A stretch of 64,000 bases of DNA from Neofusicoccum parvum (lineage: Eukaryota > Ascomycota > Dothideomycetes > Botryosphaeriales > Botryosphaeriaceae). Position numbers and translations under genes: made by a program. The DNA is taken from assembly GCA_020912385.1 (NCBI GenBank), contig CP087210.1, forward strand, positions 372,001 to 436,000, given 5' to 3'. The notes under the pieces were generated by a model, which saw only the letters and a list, made by a program, of their open reading frames with translations, did no database searches and was not told where the DNA came from. Shown here in pieces: positions 35,172 through 44,844 of the stretch; positions within the stretch are counted from its first letter, which is position 1, and each line of letters opens with the position of its first letter.

Positions 35172-37894
35172 GCTTGGAGTGATGTGCACAGGCCGGGCGG
35201 TCTGGCTGACGCTCTCTACGATCGCAAGGTCGGAAACAGGGCAGGCGGCGGGTGGCTTGGTCGAGGGTGCGACGCGGCGGCTTTACGTGGCGGGCCGACG
35301 AGCGCGGAGGTGTCGCGATGGGGCGTGCGGTCTGCGAGCGCAGTCGGAGGAGGATCAGGGCCGGGAGAGAGCGAAACGCGGTGCAGCTGGCGCTGGGGAA
35401 GCCGTTGAAACGCCGCAACGCCGGTGGAGTGGAGAGAGGGCGGAGAGAGGGGAGAGGGGCCGAGCCGTGCACCAGATGGCGCTGGCCGTAACGCGTTCGA
35501 CTCGGGAATGAGTAGGGCCTTTCAGCACAGGTCGAGATGGAGGGTTTTCCTCGATGGACTGGGTGGGTGGTTTGGGAGGGGAGACAGCCGACTTGAGAGC
35601 GGGCGGAGTTGGTGAAAATGCCAGCCGCAAGAGGCCTAGCGGACCACGGCCAGCCCACTCCCGCAGACGCAGCGGCCAGAGAGCCAGTGCGAGGCCCCGG
35701 TCAGCGCGCTGCGCACGCCGTTGCTTTCTGCGACCCTCGATCGCGACCAGACGAGCGCCCACGCCCATTCGCCGCCAGCCCCAAGGCCTCCTGAGCCCCC
35801 GGTCACGCTCCCTGCCACCCTGCTCGACGCGCGATGCGCCCGAGGAGCCCGCCGCGGGCCCAAGCCGAACCGCGAGCACCGTCGCGCCTGCCCACCGCGG
35901 TTGCCGACGTGCGTCCAACACAGCCACCGTTCTTGTGTGACCGGCTGCTGCGATCCCTGCCAGGTGCGCCTTCCTCTCCCGGACGTGCGTCCTCTAGTGG
36001 TTGGCGATCACGCGCCCGCTACTCGCAGACAGAGCGGCGCCGCAGTCCACCAACTTCCACCGCCTGTCTTGCGCCGCAGGGCAGCCGGCCTCCAGCGCAA
36101 ATGTGCCATGTCCGGGCCCGCCGGCGCCCGCCGACAGCCAGCGCCAGTGGGTACTATGCTTCAACGCACAACCGCCGCCTGAACCCGCCCGTCAGGAGCG
36201 AGGCATTCAGCCGGGCGAGAGCATGCGCTCTTGTGCGCCCGCCGGCAGGTCGTCGATGCGAGCCAGTCGACTCGGCTCAGTCAGCGGTGAAGAAACCCCA
36301 TATTCTTACGAAACGCCCATGTCCCGCAGATCGAGCTTCTGCGCTGGCCGCGCGGACTACAGACGGGAGCTGCAGCCAATTTGGATCCTGCTAGCGGGGG
36401 CTGCCTGATTCCGCAGTGCTGGCACTCGCAGAAGCGGCCTCATGGTGGTGGAAGTCGAGCGATGCGAAGGAATGCTCCCCCTCCCTACGTAATGCTGAGG
36501 GGATCGATTGCGCTGGCCACTGACGCTATCGATCTCTCTCGACCCTTGACGGTTGCCAAGTCGCGGATCAGCGCTGCCCGCGCGACCCGCTCCCACCTCC
36601 CGGGGCACGAGCAGCCTCTCTCGCAGGTGCAAACTGCTGGCCTGTCCGGTCGCACCAGCGCGCGAGACAGATCCGAGCCCATGAGGATGCTCAGGAACCA
36701 GATTCCCCTGTGTCGCTGCTACACCCGTGCCGTGTGCTCGCTCGCCACCGCATCGGCGTAGCATCTCAAATACAGCGGTCAGGCGAGACGGCGCAAACGC
36801 GCCGTCGAGACCTCGCAGTCCAACCCCCCTGAACGGTGAAGCCACGCCGTAGTAGCCGTCGAGCAGCCGTGTTCGCAGATCAGTGATGACATGCTTCTGT
36901 TCTTTCCTATTTTTGGAGATATCTCCTGGTCTGGAGAGATCATGCAGAATCCCTCCCGGCCTCGACGCAGGCACACAGCACGGCAAGCAGCTTAGTTAGC
37001 AAGCATCTGTCAGCCATTCCACATGAGTGTACAACATGGGATGGCACTTTAGACAGGCGCTTCTGTGCTAGAAAGCAGCGTAATTGCAGGGTCTCGTGCT
37101 AGAAATCTGGGCAGACGGCAGAAGGGCGCATTCTCCGGCGGAGGGTGAAGTCCGTCCGGTCTGGCGTATTCCTTCCGCGTGTCCGTACTTCGTATGCAGG
37201 CGAAGGCTTCTGCTTCCAGGCGAGGGCTGCAGAACCGTGCGAACCGACGCCGCACAGCTGCGCCGTGATGGCGACGACCGAGGATGTGTGGCGTCCCCGC
37301 TCGGCGGCTCAAGCGTGTGAGAGTGTGACACCGAAGCGCAAGCCGGTGGTTGCGCGGCTGGCGACAGGCGCAGAAACCGCGCAGAAGCGTGTGAGCCAGA
37401 CCGCGCCAGACCAGAGGCACAGCTCGGGGTGGTGTCTCGGGGCCAGAGGGCCAGGCTCCCAGGCTGCCAGGCCACAAGCGCCGCCTGCCGCCGCCCGCCG
37501 CCCGATGGCTGGGTGCTCTATTCTCCGTCGTCGAGGAAGAACTCACGCTCCGACGAGGAAGAACTCGCGCTCCGACCCGGCGCGTCAGCCAACATCTCGT
37601 GTCGACCTCCGACCGCGACGATGGATGCAAACTGCGGTGCGGATGCCAGAACGTGGCAAAGTGTCGACAATGCCTGCGAAAAGCGTCGCCGCGCACCATT
37701 GCGTGCCTCTCAGAGCTGCCTGTTCGGCTAGCGCCATTACATAAGCCTGTACTCGCGCAAACCAAAACGCGACTCGGTCGACGACCTCCACCTGCCACAA
37801 CCCGCCAACCGCAGATACGCGTATCTAAGCACCGCCGCCATCAATCCAAAGCCGTCCCGACGCGTCATATCGTGCCTGGCGTCACACGGCAAAC
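35172..37894. promoter_or_regulatory. 2.7-kb divergent region between two transcription-factor genes
   Basis: Separates the start of the copper-fist gene (minus) from the start of the RGT1-like gene (plus). It is GC-rich with many long overlapping open frames but no domain or splice-supported model. Both promoters and probably long leaders are here. A 22-bp tandem duplication lies 320 bp before the RGT1-like start. I see no RNA gene. Confidence 0.45.
37532..37575. repeat. 22-bp tandem duplication
   Basis: Two adjacent 22-bp copies beginning CGAGGAAGAACTC, differing at one base (A45/G67 of the 37501 block). It is in the putative leader/promoter of the RGT1-like gene. Confidence 0.85.
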
Positions 37895-40371
37895 ATGTCG
37901 GAGCCGCAGTCGTACCCGTCGCCCAACGCCGCGCAAATGGCCGCCGGCGCCGCAGGCCTGTACGCGCATCCCAATGGCAACATGTCGCCGCCGGAGGCTT
38001 CGAGCGCAGTCGACCCTCACCTGTCGCTCCACAGCGGTCAAACCCTCGAGCAGGAGCTTTCTGCGCAGCTGCGCGGCGCTGCCGAAGCACCCATGGGCCC
38101 CGCCCAGAACCACCCGCCGCAGCATGGCTTGCCGATTCCCCACGTTGGCCAGGTCCACACGCCTGTCCAGCAACCTTCGACCCCACAGCAGATGGCACAG
38201 AATGCGATGAGCATGGCGCAGGACCCCCACTATAGCCAGCAGGATAGCAATCAAAGGAAAAGGTCCAAGGTCTCTCGCGCCTGCGACGAGTGCCGGAGAA
38301 AAAAGGTGGGATTTCGTCGCGCCATCCTTTTTTTTTTTTTCATTTTTCTGCAATTTCTCTAACCACCTGTAGATTCGCTGTGATGCAACTTCAGAGAACG
38401 GCCCCGAGGCATGCACAAGCTGCAAACGAACAGGAGCCCGCTGCCAGTTCAGTAGGCAACCGATGAAGAGAGGTCCGAGCAAAGGGTATGTTTCCTTGGC
38501 TTTCCTCGTGCGTATAATAAGACACTAACGGCATTCTAGCTACATTAAAGAATTGGCCGACCGCCTGAGTAGGCTGGAATATGAACAACAACAACAAATT
38601 GGACACTCGCCACAAAATGGACAGCAACATTCGCAGGTTCCCGAGCTCCAGAGCTACCTTCAATCTATGAGCGATCAGAGCATGGCAGGCCTGCCTGACT
38701 TCTCCGCTTCTCCGGCAGCACAGTACGGCAACGAGCGGAAGAGAACTCACTCTATGTCTGAAGGCCCTGGCGACCAATTCCGAACCTCCTTGTCTCAACC
38801 ACCGAATGGCGCCCAACAAGCCTGGGACCGCAGAGAGACATATACTAGCTATGAGCACGACCCCGCTGGTACTTTCTTCGAATTTAGTCAGAACGCGGAT
38901 GTCGCGGTAAATGAGTAAGTCTTAGCCTGCTCGTCTCATGACATCCTGATACTGACATTTTTTTTTCAGGTACTACCGCATCATCCAAGACGTCTACCCC
39001 ATTTTGCCTTTCGATTTGAGGAATCTCAAAGGACGTCTGGCAACTTGCGACCAGAAAGTCCGCGATGGATTTACCGCTGCGTTGGATTGTGTCGTCCGAG
39101 CCTGGCCTTCTTCAAGCCTTGCCTTGGAGCCCAACCATCTGGACCGATGCCACAAGGCATATCAACAGCTAACATCCCTAGCCGGTGCTACTGGTTCCCT
39201 GTTTAAACCCGCTGGTATAATCCTCGCTCAAAGCTTTCTGCTTCTCGCCATTGAGGCGGACACGCACGGTCCGTCGCGTTCTCAAGGCGACTTATCCCCT
39301 GATCTATCTACTGGCTCTCTGAAGAACATGTGCATCGCCGCTGCCGCAAGAATTGCGTCTGACTTGAGGTTCGACGCGCTGATTTTCAGACAGAGGGGCC
39401 AGGAGATCAGCCCAGACAGCGACGAGTCCTTGAGCCGACGCATCTTTTGGATTTTGGTCATCGTCGACCAGCTCCATGCCGCTGCTACTTCAAGCAGGCC
39501 CACCCTCTCTGCTGAGCGTAGCCATCTTACCGGAGATGATGAAACCCTGTTTGGGCCCGTGACTTTTGCTCTGGCCCGTCTCTGCAAGGTGCTCTCCGCA
39601 CTGCCCGATTATCACAAGACGCTTGCAGATGCCCCTCCGGCGAACAATGACGTCATGGCTCTATTTGACCCTACCAATGTCTTGCTGAAATGGACGAAGA
39701 CCTCCTTCCTTGGTCGCTTAGAAACTTTCTCGGAGTCGCTTCCTGCAGATCCCCACCCATTGATCCTACTTGCTTACTTCCATGTTCATCTCCTCATCGT
39801 CCGCTTCACGCCTTGGTCCGAGCCTGGTGAAATCCTGCATGATGCTACAGCGATAGTCACCCATCTGCAGAGGCATTCGGCCTGTCTTACCTCGCCGTAT
39901 CACCACTTTGCCGCCATCGCTGCTCTGACACTTGGTGAGCTCGCTGAGAAGGATGACATCCGGGAAGAAGCATTGCGGCTTTTGGGAGAGCTCGAAAACG
40001 TTCTCACCCGCAACAAGATTGAGGGCGACATCGGTTGGGACGCAAGTATCCGAGAGTACGTCTCCAAGAAGCGCTCATCCATCAACGAGTCCAACGGTGG
40101 TTCCTCCACCATGCTCGAACACCTCGCCGAAGCTGCTGTTGGCGAGCGTAGGGATTCAGCCTCGAAGCCCTCCGAGAACCGGCCAGGTAGCAGCGGTAAC
40201 CAGGATCCTCCCAAGGACGACCTCAGCAATGCTGCTGCGGCGGCGGCAGCTGCGGCTACAGCTGCGGCTGCTCTAAATCAGAGCCTGCACTTCAACCCGG
40301 CCAGCTTAATCAGAGATGGTTATCTGACTGTGCTTGCGCAAGTGTTGAGCCAGCAGCAGCAACAGCATTGA
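37895..40371 (+). CDS. Zn2Cys6 transcription factor, RGT1-like glucose regulator
   Basis: Predicted 766 aa in four exons: 37895-38305, 38373-38485, 38540-38914 and 38970-40371. The introns are 67, 54 and 55 nt, the first and third with T-tracts. The first intron splits the zinc cluster. Joined, it reads CDECRRKK|IRCD...ACTSCKRTGARC, a complete C-x2-C-x6-C-x10-C-x2-C-x6-C site at about residues 130-162, preceded by the basic QRKRSKVSR. The region after it (YYRIIQDVYPILPF, then FWILVIVDQLHAAATSSRP) matches the middle homology region of the RGT1 family, regulators of hexose-transporter genes in yeasts. The C-terminus has an alanine run and ends in a glutamine run. Assignment to RGT1 rests on that text and the overall layout; target genes in this organism are unknown. 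An MFS sugar transporter lies about 26 kb away, which is no evidence of a link. Confidence 0.88.
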
Positions 40372-41328
40372 GTTGCAACTTGACACGTTATGCTAATTTG
40401 CGAAATCGAATTAGTAGACTGATGTACAATTTCCAACTCTCCAGCCTCTGACTTTTTAAGTCCCTTTATCAGATGCTTCGTTGTCCCCTTAACTGCGGAC
40501 TCGTAGGCTTGCTCGGCTTTCTAAAAAAATTCTCTCCCGGTGTTTGTCTTTCACTCTTTTTTGGTGGGTTGAACTGGTTTTAGGCTGGCGTAATGAGTGA
40601 TGGTTGGCGGGGGTGTCATTGTGGCGAAGCAAAAAGTGATGTTCTTTTCTTAGCGAGAGCGGCATGGTGGTTGGCGGAGCGGACTAGCGGAGTGATAGGA
40701 GTGGTGGATGAAAATGGGTGACCTGAGTGGTGGGAGGCTTTGGATGGGTAAAGAAGCGGAACTCTGGGTCTCTGTTCTTTGTAGTGCGCTCGCAGTAATA
40801 CCAGGGGGTTTCCTCGTCGATGTGGGAATGAGAACGAATGGTTGGATGGCGAGACTACCTCCTATTGGCTTGACTTTTTTTTTCGTATTGTGAACGAATT
40901 TGCTGATTTCATACATTTCGTGCTCTTGTTTTTAGTAATTTCCCCACCCCCCATGTTATTACAAGGTTGGTCGATTAGGGGAGTATTGCGACATATCTAT
41001 GCGTTTGTTGCTAGTTGAGGCTTCCCTCGGATGCGGATGTGCAGTGGAAGGAGCACCAAACGCATCTTGATGGATGCTTCAACTACCCACGTATCATAGT
41101 AATAATTCAAGAGCAAGCTGCATAGCAAAGTGAGATAATATTTCATGCCGGGAACTCCGCTAGGCTGAGCTCCTACTGAAGTTGTGTACCCGATGGTGCA
41201 CAGCTCAAGAACCTGGTTCCCCACAGAATCACGTCCCATCCTTCAGAACGCTTCGTGCTCGGGTATCAAATAGAATTGTCCGGTTAGTTTCCCTCCATCC
41301 ATTGCTGCGCGATGTTTTGGCGCATGTG
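40372..41328. other. Convergent intergenic region after the RGT1-like gene
   Basis: About 950 bp between the RGT1-like stop and the C-terminal extension of the next minus-strand gene. T-rich stretches near 40550-40562 and 40877-40885 fit 3' untranslated DNA. No gene is seen. Confidence 0.4.
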
Positions 41329-41442
41329 CTATATGTCTTGGACGCCCTGCTGGACCATGAGGTGCTCCTGTTCGTTCAGGTTTGCGGCGGCCAGAGCCTC
41401 CAATTCCAGAAGTTTCCGGCCGCGCTGTTCAATTAGCTGCTA
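41329..41442 (-). other. Candidate stop-codon readthrough element and C-terminal extension
   Basis: TAG-CAG-CTA at 41434-41442 fits the CA(A/G)-Y-Y-A context that follows leaky stops in tobamovirus RNA and promotes readthrough in yeast (established for UAG followed by CARYYA). The downstream 36 codons are in frame, hydrophilic and strongly helical (Glu, Gln, Leu, Ala-rich). No intron with usable borders would remove the TAG. Readthrough itself is an inference. Confidence 0.4.
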
Positions 41443-41844
41443 CAGAGCTTTGACCTCACGAGTGTATGCATCCTTTAGTTTTCCCACCATTTCAGTATCG
41501 TGAAGGTGTTCGCGCGTAGGTTTCGGAGGTGAGGTACGCACCACTTCCCTGTAGTGAAGCGGGTAGTGGATTTCGAGCATGTGCTCGAGCGCCTCGTACT
41601 TGTAAGGACCGCGGAGGAGCTCGTCGCCGATGTGCCAATTCACGGTGTCGAGAAGGTAGGCGCGGGCGATGAGACGCTCGTTGTGCAGCTCTTGACAAGT
41701 CCGCGCGAGGTGCTTGGAGGTTTTGAGCTGGGTGATGATGAACTTGTCGTTTTCGTCTTCGTCGTCGCTGGGCGAATCGCCGCTCTTGATCAGCGGCATC
41801 ATGAACGCGGTCAATCCGAAGGTGGTCATGGTCGATGATTTCAT
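41440..41844 (-). CDS. Small hypothetical protein with leaky-type TAG stop
   Basis: Single exon, 134 aa, not recognised. It opens MKSSTMTTFGLTAFMM, has an acidic patch (SDDEDEND), then a largely helical, charged region (HLARTCQELHNERLIARAYL) and ends in TEMVGKLKDAYTREVKAL. The TAG stop at 41440-41442 is followed directly by CAGCTA. The same frame stays open for 36 more codons whose product continues the helix (QLIEQRGRKLLELEALAAAN) and ends at a TAG at 41329-41331. The gene may therefore encode a 134-aa and, by readthrough, a 171-aa form, or be a nonsense-truncated allele (CAG to TAG). A LINE insertion begins about 570 bp upstream of its start. Confidence 0.6.
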   Translation of the reverse strand: MKSSTMTTFGLTAFMMPLIKSGDSPSDDEDENDKFIITQLKTSKHLARTCQELHNERLIARAYLLDTVNWHIGDELLRGPYKYEALEHMLEIHYPLHYREVVRTSPPKPTREHLHDTEMVGKLKDAYTREVKAL

Positions 41845-42399
41845 GGGAGAGGGAGGGTATGATTGAGAGTGTGGAAGTAGATAGATGTTGGTGAATGGCG
41901 CCCAGTCTCGGTCGGGCAGCGGCGGACAACAGCCAGCTTCACTTCAGCTTGTGCGGCGCAAATATATTCATATATGCATGATGCTCTATGTAGAACTGAA
42001 GGTATTTACTAAAAGCATAGTTGCAGCGCAATTGTCTCAGCACAGTGGGCCGCAAAATAAAATGACAGCTTCAAATCGCTTTGGGGAGTTGAAGCACTCA
42101 TCCGGATACAGAAGTGCATTGTTTGACTGATCAAAGGTATCTGGCTGTATGCTTCAATTACTCATCATTGTAACTTCCTTACTTGACAGTCAATACGTCC
42201 TGTCTACTGGAGCATCTTTCCCTGTACTGCAATTCCTTTAGCCACCCGCCGTGCCCGTACAAATGATTCCCGAGCTTTCACCAGCCAATATCCTGAACGT
42301 TGAGCCTGCACAGCCAGCAAAGCCCCTACTTGTGCAGACCTCCGCCACAACCAACTAGACAAGTAGAATAAAACACCACTAGAGCTCGATAGAACAGAC
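41845..42399. other. Intergenic region upstream of the 134-aa gene
   Basis: Contains the presumed promoter of the minus-strand small gene and the pre-insertion flank of the LINE. Open frames on either strand are short or broken and carry no motif I recognise. Confidence 0.4.
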
Positions 42400-42415
42400 T
42401 CTATAGGTACTATCT
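42400..42415 (+). repeat. Left target-site duplication of LINE insertion
   Basis: 16 bp, TCTATAGGTACTATCT, repeated exactly at 43304-43319. The flanking bases differ. Exact 16-bp direct repeats bracketing a reverse-transcriptase relic are best read as a target-site duplication. Confidence 0.75.
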
Positions 42416-42429
42416 GCAGGGACATCAAG

Positions 42430-43095
42430 ATGATTGCTAGGGCCACACTGAATGCCAAGGGAGCTTCTGGCCCATCTAGGAGAACACTACTAGAGAGAAA
42501 ACTGGACTCCCTCCTCAGCAGCTGCCCCCCTGCAAGTCAAAAATTCCCAGAGCAAACCAGGCTTCGTACGGCAATCAGAGAGCTATGGAAGGAGAGGTGG
42601 ACAAAGCAAACTAGACAGGAGAGGAGAAACAAGCCAGTGGCCCAGGGCGCATCCTGGAATCCAAAAATCAGGCAGCTCCACAGTGAACTCACTAAACCAC
42701 AAAGCACTCTCCTCACCCTGCTGCGCACTGAACACATTGGCCTTGAAGACTTTCTCTCCAGGCGTAAGGTACCAGGCCACCCCAGCCCAGCCTGCCCATG
42801 TGGCTGGCACAGACAAACACCAAAGCACATCCTCCTGTTCTGCCCACACTTCCAAGAAGGCAGAGCACAGATGCTACAACTAGCAGAAACCACAGACTAC
42901 CACACCCTTCTGTCAACAAAGAAAGGGGTCCAAGCAGTAACAAAGTGGTTTCTACACCTAGGGCTGCTAAACCAATTTAGTCTGGCAAGAGAGATGGACC
43001 AGGAGGCCAAGGAGGTCCACCAGGAGAACTACCAGGAGAACCAGGATCTTGACCAGGAGGACCAGCACCAGGACATGGGAGAAAGAGAGAGCTAA
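42430..43095 (+). pseudogene. C-terminal fragment of LINE reverse-transcriptase polyprotein
   Basis: 222 codons without a start of its own in the original gene; the ATG at 42430 is internal. The recognisable part is LLRTEHIGLEDFLSRRKVPG followed by the zinc-knuckle-like CPCGWHRQTPKHILLFCPHF, the C-terminal signature after the RNase H region of Tad-like fungal LINEs. The tail is Gln/Glu/Asp-rich (DQEDQHQDMGERES). No catalytic reverse-transcriptase or RNase H residues are left, so it cannot support transposition. Confidence 0.75.
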
Positions 43096-43201
43096 GGTTA
43101 ACACCTAGCTAATGTAAGGCTGCTATAGTAGCTTCTACCGGTAAGCAGGAAAAACGGAATATGAAGGGGCAACCAACCCAAGAAGAAAGGAGGGGTTTTT
43201 C

Positions 43202-43217
43202 ACCTGGGAGACCAGGT
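43202..43217 (+). other. GNRA-capped hairpin in LINE 3' region
   Basis: ACCTGG-GAGA-CCAGGT is a perfect 6-bp stem closed by a GAGA (GNRA) tetraloop, 86 bp before the right end of the element. Some LINEs use a 3' stem-loop for recognition by their own reverse transcriptase; that role here is inference. Confidence 0.5.
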
Positions 43218-43303
43218 TTTCCCTCTCATGTAAAATATCGCAGATAGCCTACCCCGCATGGACCCGAAAGGGAGCTATATCGGGAAGAAAATGAATTTAT
43301 CTA

Positions 43304-43319
43304 TCTATAGGTACTATCT
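43304..43319 (+). repeat. Right target-site duplication of LINE insertion
   Basis: Exact second copy of the 16-bp repeat at 42400-42415, directly after the LINE 3' end. Confidence 0.75.
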
Positions 43320-43721
43320 ATTTTTCATCCCTCCAGACTCGAATCAATGCCACTACGAGGGCCAGCCCGGCAATATACACTTGCTTGTGACAACTAAACT
43401 AGACGAGTGTGGCGGTAGGTGCTGGAAGGCCTGGCGGAATAGTCTCAAACACCGGAGGGTCAAACCGTTCCTGCTTGACGTTCGCCAGCGCACTGAACCG
43501 TCAGAATAGATATGCTTGATTGAATGATGTTTTAAGCACACAGAGCGAGAACGAAAAAAAAAAGCGTTGAAAGCTTTTAGTACAATCGGATGACAGTTCC
43601 ACGGGGAATAATAAAAATGGCAACATAGCATTCTCGTCTGCCATCACTGCCATTTACGCCGATATCCCCACCGACCCCTAACGCCACACTATGCACAGCA
43701 CTTTGGCTATATTTCTTCCAA
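43320..43721. other. Intergenic region between LINE and RING gene
   Basis: About 400 bp, including an A11 run near 43554-43564. Probably the 3' flank of the minus-strand RING gene. No gene is seen. Confidence 0.4.
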
Positions 43722-44560
43722 TCACGCATACTGGTCATCCCATTCTTCCTCGTCGTCATCGGGCGGAGGTGGCGGCGACTTCTTCTTGAGCAGATTCTTA
43801 CGATCGAGCGGACACGTGCTGTTCAGCTTCAGCCAAGGCCGAATGCAGTCGAGGTCGAACCTGTGGGACGTGTTGCAAGGCAGTTCGACAACCAGAGGAT
43901 ACGGGTCTGCATTAGAACCATCAGCACCGAAGCTCCCATAACGCTTCCTTATGTGTCAACCATACCATCCAAAAACGCCATGTGGCAGATGGCACAGGTA
44001 TCATCTTTCTTCAGCTCCTTCTTCGGCACGCGATCCAGCTCGTCCAAGAAACTGTCAGGCACGCCGTTGATCTCCTTGGGGGGATTGTCGATCATGCTCT
44101 CGAGCTGCTCGAGCAGCGGGTTGTCGTCCCCGTCGCCAGAGTCCCGAGATAGCATCAGGATGGCGTCGCGGTACATGGAGAAGACGCTGATGACGTCGGC
44201 GGGCGTGGGAACGGCGTGCGGGTTGTGGCGGGCGTGTGCGGGGTCGGAGGTGTCCAGCTGCTCGAGGGCAGAGTAGAAGGTGGAGAGGTCGGGGCGGCGG
44301 CGAGCCTCGTCCGACTTGGTTTCGTCGGCAGTGATGCCGTGCTCAACTGTGAGGTGTGAGAAATGTTCTGATTGGGCTTCCGGTGGACGATCGATCGCAA
44401 GGCATCTGGCAGCGCAAATGCAGAGAGCTCAGGCAAGGATACGGCCTGGTCGAGCGATTGTGGCGGCAATCGGAGACACTCGGCGGCGTGAAGCTTGCGG
44501 ATTGGTGGCGGGATGCATTGCGATTGGGATTTGGGAGGACGTACCTTCGTAGCCAGACAT
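43722..44560 (-). CDS. RING-H2 zinc-finger protein, probable E3 ubiquitin ligase
   Basis: Predicted 193 aa in three exons: 44545-44560 (only 16 nt, MSGYE), 43966-44346 and 43722-43906. The introns are 198 nt (GTACGT...CTCACAG) and 59 nt (GTATGG...ATGCAG). The second junction completes the RING: TCAICHMAFLD|DPYPLVVELPCNTSHRFDLDCIRPWLKLNSTCPL, with ligands in the order C-x2-C...C-x2-H-x2-H-like...C-x6-C-P at about residues 120-172. The 110 residues before it are helical with an Asp/Gly/Asn patch (SRDSGDGDDNP). The C-terminus is Pro-rich then acidic (PPPPPDDDEEEWDDQYA). RING proteins of this size recruit an E2 and direct ubiquitin to a partner; the partner is unknown. The first intron and tiny first exon are the least certain parts. 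Confidence 0.82.
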
Positions 44561-44844
44561 GGTGGGCGAGCTGGCGGGTGGCGGAGGCAGACGGACGAAG
44601 GGTGGGCGGTGATAAAGCTCTCGAGCTGCAGGCAGCTCTGGCCGCGTCTCCCCCGCTGTGGCCCACGTCGGCGGTTCGGCGTCGCACGCGACGTCAGCCG
44701 CGCGCGCCAGGGTACAGGACGCCAGCTATACCTTGTCCTCACCCTTCATCCAGCATTCTCCACCCAACGCGCCCGCCCCTTTGCGTGTTTCTCAACTTGC
44801 GCGTCGAAGCATGTCAGTCGCCCTGACCCCGACATTGCAGCGCT
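44561..44844. promoter_or_regulatory. 284-bp bidirectional promoter region, RING gene / TAPT1-family gene
   Basis: The two predicted starts face away from each other over only 284 bp, so the genes must share regulatory DNA. The side next to the TAPT1-family gene is C-rich. No specific element is assigned. Confidence 0.6.

Larger units (their letters stand above)
42416..43303 (+). mobile_element. 5'-truncated non-LTR retrotransposon (Tad/LINE-type), 888 bp
   Basis: The insertion is bounded by a 16-bp direct repeat. It contains only the end of a LINE ORF2 (stop at 43095), then about 208 bp of 3' untranslated sequence with a GNRA-capped hairpin, and no 5' region, reverse-transcriptase core or endonuclease. 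This is the expected result of target-primed reverse transcription that stopped early. The perfect repeat and the unbroken 222-codon frame suggest a fairly young insertion. No poly(A) is present; the right end reads AATTTATCTA. Confidence 0.7.

Noticed and set aside
35172..37894. Open frames of 100-250 codons between the two regulator genes
   Set aside because: They overlap each other on both strands and none carries a recognisable motif or a credible splice pattern.
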